DNA of 64,000 nucleotides from an uncultured Sphingomonadaceae bacterium (GCA_947501695.1 CANMWO010000001.1:1116001-1180000), one strand, 5' to 3'; counted from the first letter of the stretch, positions 7,996 through 17,923 are shown. The notes: a model not told the origin generated them from the letters alone. A program made the numbers and translations.

Positions 7996-9652
7996 GATAT
8001 CGGCTCTTGGCCTACTTGTTGCTGCATTGGCTGGCGGAACGGCCCATGCAAAGCGCAGCAATGGCGCTGACGGACTGAACCAATATGTTGAGGCGCGGTT
8101 AGCGGAATCAGTTTATGAACCTGCTGTCGCTGCCGCAATCTATGCAGATACGCTCAAAGAACAGCCCGACAACCTTCTCGTAGCTAGCAAAGCCTATGTG
8201 AAAGCTGTTGAAGCGGGGGATTTTGATCTTGCTTTAAAAGCAATCCGCAGTCTCGACTTACGCGGTGAGATTGATGCCGAAATGCCGCTGTTGCTCTTTG
8301 CGGACGCTTTTGCCCAGAATGATTTCAAGACCGCTGCGACAGCCACTGTCGAATTGGAGGCTTTAGGGAATTTTGGCTTTTTGTCGCCATTACTCAACGC
8401 ATGGCTCGCTACGGCAGCAGGGAAAAGCCCATTGGTTGAGCTGGCGATCGCCAAGAAAAGTAAAACGGCTTCCTATTATCATCAGGAACAATTGATATTA
8501 CACAGTTTAGCGCGTGGAAAAGATGCTGATGTTAGCCAGTTGATTGATGGGTTGGTAAAAGAAAATGAAGCGCGAATGGCACCTGTTCGTGTCATTGCTG
8601 CACGGCATTTTTTGGCCAAAAGAGATGTAGAACGGGCGACCCAGATATTGTCGAGAGAACGAACTGGGCCAGAAGCAAAAATGCTTCGGGATATCCGTTC
8701 GGGCAACATCAAAAAGCTAGCAGAGAAGGTTGATGCGAAAGTCGGTATTGGCTTTCTCTTTCAGCGATTAGCATCAGATCTGAGGGCTCAGCGGGCTTAT
8801 TTTCTTGCGCTTGTGTGTGCCCAGGGCGCCGCACGCGCTAATCCTGATAGTGATTATGGACACCTTATCTTGGGCGAGGCTTATGGTGATAGTCAGAACA
8901 ACATATCCGCTCGGTCTGAATACCGAAAGATAGCATATGACAGTGCTTATGCGCTGCAGGCGATTAGTATGGAAATTGCCAGTTATGTTGACGAAAAAGA
9001 TTATGCCGGTGGCAAGGATAGGTTAGATGAGATTATTGCTCGGGACCCCGGTGCTCCTGAGTTAAAGATGTTGATGGGACAATTGTTGCAACTGAGCGGC
9101 GATCATAAGTCCGCTGCTGCAATTATTGAACAGGCTATAGACTTGGCAGAGAAACGCAATTTCGCCAAGCCCCTGTTAGCAAACTATTGGTTGTCATTGG
9201 GTGCTGCGCAAGAACAAGCAGGGCTCTGGCCTGCGGGTTTGGAATCTTTGAAGAAAGCAAACGACCTGCAGCCCAATTCGGCGAGCATATTAAATTATCT
9301 TGGCTATGCCCAATTGGAGCGGCGGGAGAATACGGCTGCTGCTATAGATGCTATTCGAAAAGCACATAAGATACGGTCCTCTTCTCCAGCCATTACAGAT
9401 TCGCTGGGATGGGCCTATTACATTATTGGCGAGCACGATAAGGCGGTCAACTATCTGGAGCGCGCACGCGCAGGTGAGCCCCAAGATCCGACGATTAACG
9501 AACATCTGGGGGATGCCTATTGGGCCGTTGGCAGAAAATATGAGGCCCGCTATGCTTGGAAGTCAGCGAAATTATTTGCTGATGTAGAGGATATGCAGCG
9601 CTTAGCCGCTAAAATTGATCTGGGACTGCAAGCCGAACTCGTTTCTCCCTAA
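7967..9652 (+). CDS. Exported tetratricopeptide-repeat protein
   Basis: 561 residues beginning at a GTG inside the 3' end of the ETF-QO gene. The N-terminus is a convincing Sec signal (a lysine, then ALGLLVAALAGG, cleavage after AHA near residue 28). The rest is helical repeats; the clearest TPR units lie between about residues 435 and 545 (LNYLGYAQL, DSLGWAYY, EHLGDAYW). No catalytic domain is visible, so a scaffold role in the periplasm or at the outer membrane is the most that can be inferred. It overlaps ispE by one base (TAATG), which makes it part of the same transcript. Confidence 0.85.
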   Translation: MEAPITPICKISALGLLVAALAGGTAHAKRSNGADGLNQYVEARLAESVYEPAVAAAIYADTLKEQPDNLLVASKAYVKAVEAGDFDLALKAIRSLDLRGEIDAEMPLLLFADAFAQNDFKTAATATVELEALGNFGFLSPLLNAWLATAAGKSPLVELAIAKKSKTASYYHQEQLILHSLARGKDADVSQLIDGLVKENEARMAPVRVIAARHFLAKRDVERATQILSRERTGPEAKMLRDIRSGNIKKLAEKVDAKVGIGFLFQRLASDLRAQRAYFLALVCAQGAARANPDSDYGHLILGEAYGDSQNNISARSEYRKIAYDSAYALQAISMEIASYVDEKDYAGGKDRLDEIIARDPGAPELKMLMGQLLQLSGDHKSAAAIIEQAIDLAEKRNFAKPLLANYWLSLGAAQEQAGLWPAGLESLKKANDLQPNSASILNYLGYAQLERRENTAAAIDAIRKAHKIRSSSPAITDSLGWAYYIIGEHDKAVNYLERARAGEPQDPTINEHLGDAYWAVGRKYEARYAWKSAKLFADVEDMQRLAAKIDLGLQAELVSP

Positions 9653-10506
9653 TGACTGCAAACAGTCCAGCCATTGAAAATAGTGAAATTGCCTGCGCAA
9701 AGATCAATCTGGCGTTGCATGTTCGACGACGTTTGTCAGATGGCTATCATGAAATTGAGACTATATTTGCGTTTCTGGATTGCGGGGATGTTGTTTCGGT
9801 TAGCGCCGGGCAGGATATTACACTTTCAATCAATGGAGAGTTTTCCGACGGCCTGAGTAATAGCGATAATCTAATTCTGGACGCTGCGCTTTTGCTGTCA
9901 TCCCATGCCGAGGTTGATGCAGGTGCTAAAATAGCGCTGGAGAAACGCCTGCCAGTGGCTTCGGGCATTGGCGGCGGCTCTGCTGATGCTGCGGCCACAT
10001 TGCGTTTGTTAAACCGTTTTTGGGACACAGGGCTTTCGCTGTCGGAACTCGCAAAGCTTTCAGAACCATTGGGCGCCGATATTCCGGCTTGCGTGATCAA
10101 CCAAACATCTCGCGGGAAAGGCATTGGCCAGGATCTGGAGGAGATAGGCAATGGGTCACTGGAAGGTCATCATGTCTTGCTAGTAAATCCGCTGGTTCAA
10201 ATATCGACTGCGTCTGTGTTTGGGAATTGGGACGGCGTCGACCGAGGGGGCTTGCTCGGTCAGGATCTGATCGAAGCGGCCGTGACCGGGCGTAATGATT
10301 TGCAAAAGCCGGCACAAAATATCGCGCCCAGCATAGGGTATGTGTTATCGGAACTGGACAAAACTGATGCGGTTATTTCCAGAATGTCGGGATCGGGCGC
10401 GACTTGCTTCGGGCTTTATCAAACAAAGCAACAGGCTTATTCAGCCAAGAAAAGCATTGCCCAAGCATTGCCGGGTTTTTGGACTATGGTGGGAGAATTG
10501 AAATGA
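9652..10506 (+). CDS. ispE: 4-diphosphocytidyl-2-C-methyl-D-erythritol kinase
   Basis: Fourth step of the non-mevalonate (MEP) isoprenoid pathway: ATP-dependent phosphorylation of CDP-methylerythritol. A 284-residue GHMP kinase with the N-terminal AKINLAL signature (16-22), the ATP loop PVASGIGGGSADAA (101-114) and a C-terminal MSGSGATCFG motif. Start overlaps the stop of the TPR gene, and its own stop overlaps the next start (ATGA), so translation coupling is likely on both sides. Confidence 0.97.
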   Translation: MTANSPAIENSEIACAKINLALHVRRRLSDGYHEIETIFAFLDCGDVVSVSAGQDITLSINGEFSDGLSNSDNLILDAALLLSSHAEVDAGAKIALEKRLPVASGIGGGSADAAATLRLLNRFWDTGLSLSELAKLSEPLGADIPACVINQTSRGKGIGQDLEEIGNGSLEGHHVLLVNPLVQISTASVFGNWDGVDRGGLLGQDLIEAAVTGRNDLQKPAQNIAPSIGYVLSELDKTDAVISRMSGSGATCFGLYQTKQQAYSAKKSIAQALPGFWTMVGELK

Positions 10507-11228
10507 CCGAACCCTATATAATATGTGGAATACCACAGGAACGTGGAGTTCTGATTGTGGTGGATCATGCATCCAATCATGTCCCATCTGACATTGATCT
10601 TGGCATTAACCCAGCGCTTCTTGAAGAACATATTGCTTATGACATCGGTGTTGCCAACGTGGCGCGTTACATGTCCGAAACGCCCGGTTATCTCAGCATT
10701 CTGGGCACGGTGTCACGCCTTGTCACTGATCTTAATCGCTTTCCCGATGAAGAAGGCGTTATTCCCAAACAAAGCGACGGCGTGGAAATTTCAGGCAATG
10801 CTATCACTCAAGCAGAGAAAGAGGATCGTCTCGATCGCTTCTTCCACCCTTATCATGATCGTGTTGCTGGCCTTATTCGGGATCTCGATCCTGTTTTAAC
10901 ACTGTTTCTGCACAGCTTCACGCCAAGGCTTCGAACCAATAATACGGAAGACCGGCCTTGGGAAATTGGCGTATTGTATAATGAATATGAAGGGGCATCG
11001 CGCCTTGCAATTCAATTTCTTGAGCAAGAAGAATTGGTGGTTGGTGACCAGCAACCTTATTCCGGAAAAGACCTCCATGCGACTATGAAACGACAAGCGG
11101 AAGATATCGGAAAAGCCTATACGGAAATTGAAATTCGTCAGGATATGGTTGCAGAAGAAACCGGACAACGGCGTTTTGCTGAAATATTGTTACGAACATG
11201 CGATAAAATGCGAACAGGGCTTGCGTGA
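10503..11228 (+). CDS. N-formylglutamate amidohydrolase family protein
   Basis: About 241 residues. The family hydrolyses N-formyl-L-glutamate to glutamate and formate, the last step of one histidine degradation route, though many members outside hut clusters have unproven substrates. Visible features are the VVDHASN segment near the N-terminus, the TDLNR segment, a HPYHD motif and a LHSFTP motif, all candidates for metal or substrate binding. I chose the ATG at 10503 because it forms an ATGA overlap with ispE; a longer frame would lie inside ispE. No hut genes are nearby, so the physiological substrate is open. Confidence 0.85.
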   Translation: MTEPYIICGIPQERGVLIVVDHASNHVPSDIDLGINPALLEEHIAYDIGVANVARYMSETPGYLSILGTVSRLVTDLNRFPDEEGVIPKQSDGVEISGNAITQAEKEDRLDRFFHPYHDRVAGLIRDLDPVLTLFLHSFTPRLRTNNTEDRPWEIGVLYNEYEGASRLAIQFLEQEELVVGDQQPYSGKDLHATMKRQAEDIGKAYTEIEIRQDMVAEETGQRRFAEILLRTCDKMRTGLA

Positions 11229-11287
11229 TCGCTGCTATTCTGGATAGACGAACCGCGATTAGATATAGCCCTTTTTAGGACAATTAG

Positions 11288-13009
11288 ATGACCCGGACAT
11301 TCGATAAATCCAATCTACCAAGCCGTCATGTTAGTGTTGGCCCGGAACGCGCACCGCAGCGCAGTTATTATTATGCCATGGGCATGACCGAAGAAGATAT
11401 TGCCAAACCGTTTGTCGGTATTGCCTCTGCCGGCAATGACAGTGCGCCTTGCAACACGTTGCTCGATGGGCAAGCCGATATGGCGCGGCAAGGTGTCATC
11501 GAAGGAGGCGGCACTCCACGCCGTTTCAATACCATCACCGTGACTGACGGTATCGCTATGGGGCATCAGGGGATGAAATCGTCTCTGGTATCACGTGAAG
11601 TAATTGCTGACTCAGTTGAGGTAAGCGTGCGTGGTCATTGTTACGATGCATTGGTCACCTATGCGGGTTGTGACAAAAGCCTGCCCGGGATGATGATGGC
11701 CATGTTGCGGCTCAATGTGCCTTCTATTTTCGTCTATGGCGGTTCGATTTTACCGGGCCGTTTCCACAACGAAGACGTGACGGTTGTCGATGTCTTTGAA
11801 GCTGTGGGCCAACATAGCGCCGGAAACTGCCCGCTGCAGGAACTGATTGAACTCGAAAAAGTCGCTTGTCCCGGACATGGCGCGTGCGGCGGCCAATTTA
11901 CAGCCAACACCATGGCCTGCGTGGCTGAGGCGATAGGATTATCGTTGCCCAACAGCAATATGGCCCCGGCTCCTTATGAAACCCGCGATGCCATGGCGGT
12001 CGCTGCAGGACGCCAGGTAATGGACCTGATCGATTGGAATCTTCGTCCACGCGACATTTGTACCAAAGAAGCCTTTATAAATGCGGCCCGTATCGTGGCG
12101 GCAACAGGTGGATCAACCAATGCCGCGCTCCATCTGCCAGCCATGGCAAGTGAGGCGGGTATCGATTTTGATCTGTTTGATGTGGCGGAAGCCTTTAAAT
12201 CAACGCCATATCTGGCCGACCTGAAACCGGGCGGTAAATATGTGGCGAGAGATATGCATGATGCTGGCGGTGTCTATATGCTTATGAAAACCATGATGGA
12301 CAATGATCTCCTTAACGGGGATTGCATGACGGTCACAGGCAAGACACTTGGTGAAAATATCGACGAAATTACATGGAATAGCGACCAGAAGGTTATTTAT
12401 GATGTGAAGAATGCCATTACAGCAACAGGTGGTGTGGTCGGCCTGAAAGGCTCGTTGGCTCCGGAAGGTGCGATTGTGAAGGTCGCTGGAATGGCGCGAC
12501 TGCAATTTCGTGGGCCAGCTCAAATATTCGAATGTGAAGAAGATGCCTTTACCGCTGTTGAAAAGCGCGAGATCAAAGAAGGTTCAGTTGTCGTCATTCG
12601 TAATGAGGGACCCAAAGGTGGTCCAGGCATGCGCGAAATGCTTGCGACAACTGCGGCACTTTACGGTCAAGGCATGGGCGAAAAGGTTGCTCTTATCACT
12701 GATGGACGTTTCTCAGGTGCCACGCGCGGTTTCTGTATCGGTCATGTTGGACCGGAAGCAGCTGATGGCGGTCCTATTGGCTTGGTTGAAGAGGGGGACA
12801 TGATCAATATTGATGCCGAAACCGGCGTTATCGACCTTGAAGTTGATGAAAAAGCGCTGGAAGAGCGTCGTTCACGATTCACTCCGCATGTGAATGATTA
12901 TGGGTCAGGTGCATTATGGCGCTATGCCCAGAATGTTGGTCCGGCCTATAAAGGCGCGGTAACTCATCCTGGAGCAAAAGCAGAAAAGCATGTTTATGCG
13001 GATATTTAG
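11288..13009 (+). CDS. ilvD: Dihydroxy-acid dehydratase
   Basis: Dehydrates 2,3-dihydroxy acids to 2-keto acids in valine, leucine and isoleucine synthesis. 573 residues, the family length, with the three iron-sulfur cysteines C55 (APCN), C128 (AGCDKS) and C200 ([12 protein letters not shown]), and the conserved MLRLNVPS segment. It sits 59 bases after the amidohydrolase gene and its end overlaps a small lipoprotein gene. Its neighbours have no link to branched-chain amino acids, so the position probably reflects a housekeeping operon. Confidence 0.97.
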   Translation: MTRTFDKSNLPSRHVSVGPERAPQRSYYYAMGMTEEDIAKPFVGIASAGNDSAPCNTLLDGQADMARQGVIEGGGTPRRFNTITVTDGIAMGHQGMKSSLVSREVIADSVEVSVRGHCYDALVTYAGCDKSLPGMMMAMLRLNVPSIFVYGGSILPGRFHNEDVTVVDVFEAVGQHSAGNCPLQELIELEKVACPGHGACGGQFTANTMACVAEAIGLSLPNSNMAPAPYETRDAMAVAAGRQVMDLIDWNLRPRDICTKEAFINAARIVAATGGSTNAALHLPAMASEAGIDFDLFDVAEAFKSTPYLADLKPGGKYVARDMHDAGGVYMLMKTMMDNDLLNGDCMTVTGKTLGENIDEITWNSDQKVIYDVKNAITATGGVVGLKGSLAPEGAIVKVAGMARLQFRGPAQIFECEEDAFTAVEKREIKEGSVVVIRNEGPKGGPGMREMLATTAALYGQGMGEKVALITDGRFSGATRGFCIGHVGPEAADGGPIGLVEEGDMINIDAETGVIDLEVDEKALEERRSRFTPHVNDYGSGALWRYAQNVGPAYKGAVTHPGAKAEKHVYADI

Positions 13010-13430
13010 TACCTGTGCGACCTTGTTGCTGGTTACCGCCTGCGGAATGCCGGACAATGGGGTCTTGGCCGAAGCAGAGGAAAGCGCAGCTTCGCAAGCA
13101 GCAGATGATGGCAGAATAGAATGTGCGATCAATGGTGACAGTAATTTCTCTAATGGCTGTCGAAGCGAACGCCTATCTGGTGAAAATGGAGTGACTCTGA
13201 TTGTTAGGCATCCCGACGGCGGTTTTCGTCGGTTCAACGTTCTAACTGACGGCCGCGGACTGGAAGCTGCGGATGGCTCTGAGCAAGCCAAAATTGAAAT
13301 TGTCGAAGATGATAAGATATTGGTAAGTGTCGGGTCTGACAAATATCTGATGTCAGCTCGAATGAAAACTGCTGAGACGGTCGAGGCTGATGGCCTAGCT
13401 GATGAACCGGCACTGCAAGCCGGAAATTAG
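12996..13430 (+). CDS. Small predicted lipoprotein of unknown function
   Basis: About 144 residues from the ATG at 12996 (an in-frame ATG also exists at 12990). The N-terminus [16 protein letters not shown] is a lipoprotein signal with VTAC as lipobox and the lipidated cysteine at residue 16. The mature part is acidic, contains two further cysteines ([15 protein letters not shown]) and a short beta-rich segment ([15 protein letters not shown]). I do not recognise a named domain. The gene starts inside the last codons of ilvD and ends two bases before the next gene, so it belongs to the same transcript. Confidence 0.75.
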   Translation: MRIFSTCATLLLVTACGMPDNGVLAEAEESAASQAADDGRIECAINGDSNFSNGCRSERLSGENGVTLIVRHPDGGFRRFNVLTDGRGLEAADGSEQAKIEIVEDDKILVSVGSDKYLMSARMKTAETVEADGLADEPALQAGN

Positions 13431-13432
13431 GG

Positions 13433-14842
13433 ATGGCGATGCTCAATGATGGGCATATCCTTACAGCAGCGGCAATGCAGGCAGCCGAGCGGCATTTAAT
13501 AGAAAATGGAACATCAGTGGTCGAGCTGATGCATCGAGCTGGAACCGGAGCCGCGGATTATATCTGGCGATCTGGTCCTCATCTACCCACGCTTGTACTT
13601 TGTGGTCCCGGCAATAATGGTGGCGATGGTTATGTCATCGCGCAAACTCTTTTGGAGAAGGGCGCGGAAGTCAAAATTGCAGCTACTGCAGAGCCAGCAA
13701 CTGAAGCGGCAAAAAATGCCAAGTCATTATGGCAGGGCCAGACGCTGGCATATGCCGAGGCAGCGCCAGAGATGCAGTTTGTAGACTGCTTGTTTGGTAC
13801 CGGATTGACACGACCCGTTGCTGGGGATCTGTTGAAACACTATCAACGATTGTTCGATGGCGCGCCCAGGAGGGTCGCGATCGATTTGCCCAGCGGCATC
13901 GAAACCGACACCGGCGCGATGTTGAACCCTGTGTCGGAATATGATCTGACCATTGCGCTCGGGGCTTTTAAACCAGCCCATTATTTGACTCCAGCCTCTG
14001 CACTTATGGGCGATTTGGTTGGAATAGATATTGGCGTTCGCGCTGCTTCGCAGGTAAGATTGCTTGAACGACCATCAATAGAAGTTCCAAAGAAACTAGA
14101 TCATAAATATACCAGAGGATTGGTCGCTATCGTTGCCGGCGATATGCACGGAGCAGCACGGCTCACGGCGATGGCAGCACAGCAATCTGGCGCTGGTTAT
14201 GTGAAAATATTTGCTGGATCAGCATTATCATCACCTAATCAAAGCATCGTAGTCGAATCCCATAGCGAACTGAATCAACTCCGCGCCCAATTGTTCGATG
14301 AAAGAATAAGTGTCATCGTGATCGGGCCAGGTTTGGGACGTAATGCGCATGCAGCAAAACTATTGGATTTGATTCTGGATGTAGAAAAACCGGTTTTGCT
14401 GGATGCCGATGCTTTGATATTATTGAGCAAGACAGCCGTCCATCGCCTGAAAGGTCGAGCATCGCCCGTGATGCTAACACCTCATAGCGGAGAATTCGCA
14501 GCGATATCGGTCCACAGTGATGGGTCTAAGATCGATGTAACCGCGAAGCTGGCAGCCGATAGTGATGCGGTTGTCGTGCATAAGGGCAACGACAGCGTGA
14601 TAGCCAATCCCGCAGGAGATGTGGCGCTGGCACAATCATCATCGAGTTGGTTGTCGACTGCAGGAACAGGGGACGTTCTGGCTGGTATTGTTTCCGCTCG
14701 TTTCGCCAACGAAAAAGACGCTTTTCTGGCTGCAAAACAGGGCCAATGGTTGCATGGCCGCGCCGCAAAACTAGCTGGCCCCAGCTTCTCGCCCGAGATA
14801 CTGATTGATCATATCTCGAAAGCATTACAAGAGTGCCTATGA
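13433..14842 (+). CDS. nnr: Bifunctional NAD(P)H-hydrate epimerase / ADP-dependent NAD(P)H-hydrate dehydratase
   Basis: Repairs damaged (hydrated) NADH and NADPH. 469 residues in two parts: an N-terminal YjeF-type epimerase domain (about 1-215) with the PGNNGGDGYVIA loop, and a C-terminal ribokinase-like dehydratase domain (about 220-469) with LTPHSGEF and the AGTGDVLAG motif. This is the usual bacterial fusion. A second ATG two codons in is an alternative start. Its stop overlaps the following methyltransferase start (ATGA). Confidence 0.95.
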   Translation: MAMLNDGHILTAAAMQAAERHLIENGTSVVELMHRAGTGAADYIWRSGPHLPTLVLCGPGNNGGDGYVIAQTLLEKGAEVKIAATAEPATEAAKNAKSLWQGQTLAYAEAAPEMQFVDCLFGTGLTRPVAGDLLKHYQRLFDGAPRRVAIDLPSGIETDTGAMLNPVSEYDLTIALGAFKPAHYLTPASALMGDLVGIDIGVRAASQVRLLERPSIEVPKKLDHKYTRGLVAIVAGDMHGAARLTAMAAQQSGAGYVKIFAGSALSSPNQSIVVESHSELNQLRAQLFDERISVIVIGPGLGRNAHAAKLLDLILDVEKPVLLDADALILLSKTAVHRLKGRASPVMLTPHSGEFAAISVHSDGSKIDVTAKLAADSDAVVVHKGNDSVIANPAGDVALAQSSSSWLSTAGTGDVLAGIVSARFANEKDAFLAAKQGQWLHGRAAKLAGPSFSPEILIDHISKALQECL

Positions 14843-16050
14843 GCACTGAAACTGATCCCAATATAATATTGCGAGTGGCTGCCAAAGGCGACGGTATCAC
14901 CGCAGATGGCCGCCATATAGCTTTCTCAGCACCGCTTGATCGGCTGAATGAAGATGGGGGACTGACAAAGGGGCCGCATCATGCCGAGCCACCGTGCCAG
15001 CATTTTAAGGAATGCGGTGGCTGCAGTCTCCAACAATTGGATGACGAGAGCTATGCTCAATTTGTGATCGATCGTATCGCCTATGCGCTTGAAGGGCAGG
15101 GGCTAAGCGCCGGGACATTACATCCGCCGCAGATTTCTAAACCAAAAAGCCGTATTCGTGCCAGCTTGCGTGGTGCGATGATGGGCAAAGTATTTAAACT
15201 CGGTTTTAGCGGGGCGGGTAGCCACAGGATTATTGATCTTCAACAATGTGAAATCATGCGGCCTGAACTTTTCGCTGTCATAGCTCCGCTAAGAGCGTTC
15301 TTGAAGTCGGTTGCTAGGCGCAAACATGATATGAATATCGAGATGAGCTTGGCGGACCAAGGCGTAGATCTCTGCATCAAAAATTATGAACCCGAGAGTT
15401 TGGAGCAAAGAGAGGCTTTGGCCGACTTTGCCAAAGCCAATGGTTTGGCGCGACTGTCTGTTGATAATGGCTATGGACCGGAAACGCAGTGGGAACCTGA
15501 TCCCGTTACTGTCACCTTTGGTGGGTTATCGGTTGCGCTACCACATAACAGCTTCTTGCAGCCGACGAGTGATGGAAAAACCGCTCTGGTTTCAGCAATG
15601 CTAGAAACTGTTGGTGACGCCAAATTGGTGGCCGATCTATTTGCCGGTCTTGGCACTTTCACATTTGCTCTGGAAGACAATAGAAAGGTCTATGCTGCAG
15701 AAGGCTCTCGTGACGCGATAGGGGCTTTGAAAATGGCTGCCAATCTGTCCGGTCGTCAGATATTTACCGAACATCGTGACCTGTTTCGGCGGCCACTTAG
15801 TTCGGAAGAACTGAACCGTTTTGGTGCGGTAATATTGGATCCACCCCGTGCTGGTGCTCGCGATCAAATTGCTCAAATCGCGCAATCTGAAGTTCCTAAA
15901 GTTTGTTACATAAGTTGTAATCCGGCTAGTTTTGCTCGTGATGCAAAGCAGCTTTGCGATGCGGGGTACAAACTTGATGCCCTTTGGCCGGTGGGACAGT
16001 TCCTTTGGTCAACCCATGTGGAATTGGTCTCGAGCTTCTCAAAAGAATAG
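14839..16050 (+). CDS. 23S rRNA (uracil-C5) methyltransferase, RlmD/TrmA family
   Basis: Transfers a methyl group from S-adenosylmethionine to a uridine in RNA; RlmD-type activity at 23S rRNA is the best guess, though RlmC and TrmA are relatives. About 403 residues with an iron-sulfur cysteine cluster near the N-terminus (CQHFKECGGCSLQQL), the SAM-binding LFAGLGTF segment, DPPRAGA, and the catalytic cysteine in ISCNPASFARD. The N-terminal TRAM-like region is short. The ATG at 14839 overlaps the previous stop; a GTG six bases earlier is less likely. The gene converges on the nitrilase gene with only 10 bases between. Confidence 0.93.
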   Translation: MSTETDPNIILRVAAKGDGITADGRHIAFSAPLDRLNEDGGLTKGPHHAEPPCQHFKECGGCSLQQLDDESYAQFVIDRIAYALEGQGLSAGTLHPPQISKPKSRIRASLRGAMMGKVFKLGFSGAGSHRIIDLQQCEIMRPELFAVIAPLRAFLKSVARRKHDMNIEMSLADQGVDLCIKNYEPESLEQREALADFAKANGLARLSVDNGYGPETQWEPDPVTVTFGGLSVALPHNSFLQPTSDGKTALVSAMLETVGDAKLVADLFAGLGTFTFALEDNRKVYAAEGSRDAIGALKMAANLSGRQIFTEHRDLFRRPLSSEELNRFGAVILDPPRAGARDQIAQIAQSEVPKVCYISCNPASFARDAKQLCDAGYKLDALWPVGQFLWSTHVELVSSFSKE

Positions 16051-16060
16051 CATGTTCTTC

Positions 16061-17020
16061 TTACTCGCCAGACCAGTTCACGCCCGCTTTTGATCGCGTA
16101 TCAACTGTCAGGTCAAACACATCTGCTCGGGAATAATGGCCATCTACGTCGAGCGCGGCCTTTGCTTCCTTGCCGCTATCAAGATTGATCTCGGCCGACA
16201 GGATAGTTTCCCTTTCACCGGCTTGGGCTAGAATGGAGGCATCAGGGCTGACAATGATACTCTCACCAAATTGAAGTTGCGTGTCGGGAATTTCCTTGAA
16301 CAACGCTAGCGCCTCGTCGTTGCCACCGACCAGTTTCAAACCTTCGAGTAAATCATCCCGGTGCAATAGGGTGCCGGCAGCAAGCACGTGGCATCCTCCT
16401 TCAAACGCATAATGGCGCGAAGCAATCTGATAGGTTTCGCGCACGGTCGGCCAGGCCGCAACATGAACATCTTCGCGCAAATTATGCATCGCCGCTCGTG
16501 CCAGAGGCATCCAATGTTCCCAGCAGATCAGGTTGCCTGCTCGCCCCCAATCGGCCTGATGCACATCGATGGTCGAACCATCTCCGCGGTTCCAGATCAA
16601 TCGCTCGCCGTGCGTCGGGACCAGCTTGCGATGATTAAGCACCGGCATGTCCGGACGAAACATCATCTGATTATTATAGAGACTGGAGCGGAGCCGTTCA
16701 TGCACGCCGATAGAAATGCACAGCTTTCTCGCATCCGCCAATTCCTGCAACGGCGCTAGTCTTGGATCATTCTCGATGATCGCTTGATCCATCAAGATGC
16801 GGTGCAGGGCCTTGCTACCACGGTGATCCCACAATGCCGCGCCCGGCGCTTCATCTAGCCAGATTGGGTAGCCGCCCAGAAACGTCTCGCCAAAGCCTAT
16901 GAGCCGCGCACCCTCATCGCTTGCTTTGCTGGCCAGTGTTACCGCTTGCGCAATGCCCTTGTCGATGCATAGGGGAACCGGTGCCGCCTGAACTATTGCG
17001 ACATTCAAAAGATTAGACAT
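16061..17020 (-). CDS. Carbon-nitrogen hydrolase, nitrilase-like
   Basis: 319 residues of the nitrilase superfamily with the full catalytic triad: E45 (FGETFLGGYP), K132 (HRKLVPT) and C166 (LICWEHWMP). The CWEHWMP context is that of true nitrilases, which convert nitriles to carboxylic acids and ammonia, rather than of amidases, but the natural substrate cannot be read from the sequence. It is the last gene of a leftward series behind two MAPEG genes and ornithine decarboxylase. That context hints at detoxification or amine/nitrile metabolism, without proof. Confidence 0.88.
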   Translation of the reverse strand: MSNLLNVAIVQAAPVPLCIDKGIAQAVTLASKASDEGARLIGFGETFLGGYPIWLDEAPGAALWDHRGSKALHRILMDQAIIENDPRLAPLQELADARKLCISIGVHERLRSSLYNNQMMFRPDMPVLNHRKLVPTHGERLIWNRGDGSTIDVHQADWGRAGNLICWEHWMPLARAAMHNLREDVHVAAWPTVRETYQIASRHYAFEGGCHVLAAGTLLHRDDLLEGLKLVGGNDEALALFKEIPDTQLQFGESIIVSPDASILAQAGERETILSAEINLDSGKEAKAALDVDGHYSRADVFDLTVDTRSKAGVNWSGE

Positions 17021-17038
17021 GGGGAGGGCCGTTTCTGG

Positions 17039-17473
17039 TTAGTGGAACACCGCAATTGCTGCGTGAATTGCCAGAGCGATAATACACAGGCTGGACAATG
17101 CAAACACCAAAAAGCGGTACATGATCTTGTTGATCGTCGCTTGGATCATGCTGTGAAAAACGCGCAAGCCGACATAAATCCATGCGATGACGAGGTTGAG
17201 GCCTTCGCCTTGCCCGACCAGCGCCAAAACAAAACACACCGCGTAAAACAACGTTGGTTCGGTCAACAGATGATTATAATTATGCGCCTTCCACTGTACT
17301 TCCGGTGGCAAAAGCGCGTCCAGTCCTCCAGCAGTCGACTCCCGGCTCAGCTTGTCAGGATCGACTTTGGCCTTGCTCATTGCTGGAAGGCGCGTGGCAT
17401 ACATCCACAGCCACATAATCATGGTCCATAGGATAAGCGCCACAACAGGCTGTAATATAGGACTGTTTTCCAT
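17039..17473 (-). CDS. MAPEG family membrane protein (copy 2)
   Basis: 144 residues with four hydrophobic segments and the MAPEG motif WKAHNYNHLLTEPTLFYA in the region around 61-78. Family members (microsomal glutathione transferases and leukotriene synthases in eukaryotes) are trimeric membrane enzymes acting on lipophilic electrophiles or peroxides; the function of bacterial members is mostly unknown. It is clearly paralogous to the adjacent upstream gene, sharing TRLPA near residue 30 and the motif above. The genes are separated by 21 bases. Confidence 0.87.
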   Translation of the reverse strand: MENSPILQPVVALILWTMIMWLWMYATRLPAMSKAKVDPDKLSRESTAGGLDALLPPEVQWKAHNYNHLLTEPTLFYAVCFVLALVGQGEGLNLVIAWIYVGLRVFHSMIQATINKIMYRFLVFALSSLCIIALAIHAAIAVFH

Positions 17474-17494
17474 TATAATTCCCCCTTGATAAAA

Positions 17495-17923
17495 TCAGAA
17501 TAAAGTCGTGAGCAAAGCGTTGACAGCCATGATCAGCAAACAAATTGTCGATGCCAGAAACAGGATGAATCGCACATTCACGAGATTGACTGTCGCTTGC
17601 CAGATGCTGTGAATGATGCGCAGCACAACATAAGCCCAGGCCAACCAGAGGTTAATTCCGGTTCCTGCCCCGGCAACGGCCAGTATGACAACAGTGGCAT
17701 AGAACAGGGTCGGCTGTTCCATCAAATGCGTGTAATTATGAGACTTCCAAGCGACTTTATCCGGCATTGCCGGATCAACGTCAGGCCCCCGTCCACCAGG
17801 CTTTGCGGTAATATCGATACCCAATTTCTTGGCTGCTGGGAGCCGCGTACCAGCCATCCAGAAAAGCATGACGATCGACCAGATAACCAACAGAGCAGCT
17901 GGTGCTAATATTGCAGTGTTCAT
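17495..17923 (-). CDS. MAPEG family membrane protein (copy 1)
   Basis: 142 residues, four predicted membrane spans, and the family signature WKSHNYTHLMEQPTLFYA. The HN and E residues of this motif are those expected at the glutathione or lipid site of MAPEG proteins. It is the first of two tandem copies, 72 bases downstream of the ornithine decarboxylase gene and in the same direction, so the three may share a transcript. The two copies have diverged mainly in the loop after the first membrane span. Confidence 0.87.
   Translation of the reverse strand: MNTAILAPAALLVIWSIVMLFWMAGTRLPAAKKLGIDITAKPGGRGPDVDPAMPDKVAWKSHNYTHLMEQPTLFYATVVILAVAGAGTGINLWLAWAYVVLRIIHSIWQATVNLVNVRFILFLASTICLLIMAVNALLTTLF

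Noticed and set aside
7288-8061. 257-codon minus-strand frame opposite the ETF-QO gene
   Set aside because: Antisense to a conserved flavoprotein with intact motifs; no independent evidence of coding.
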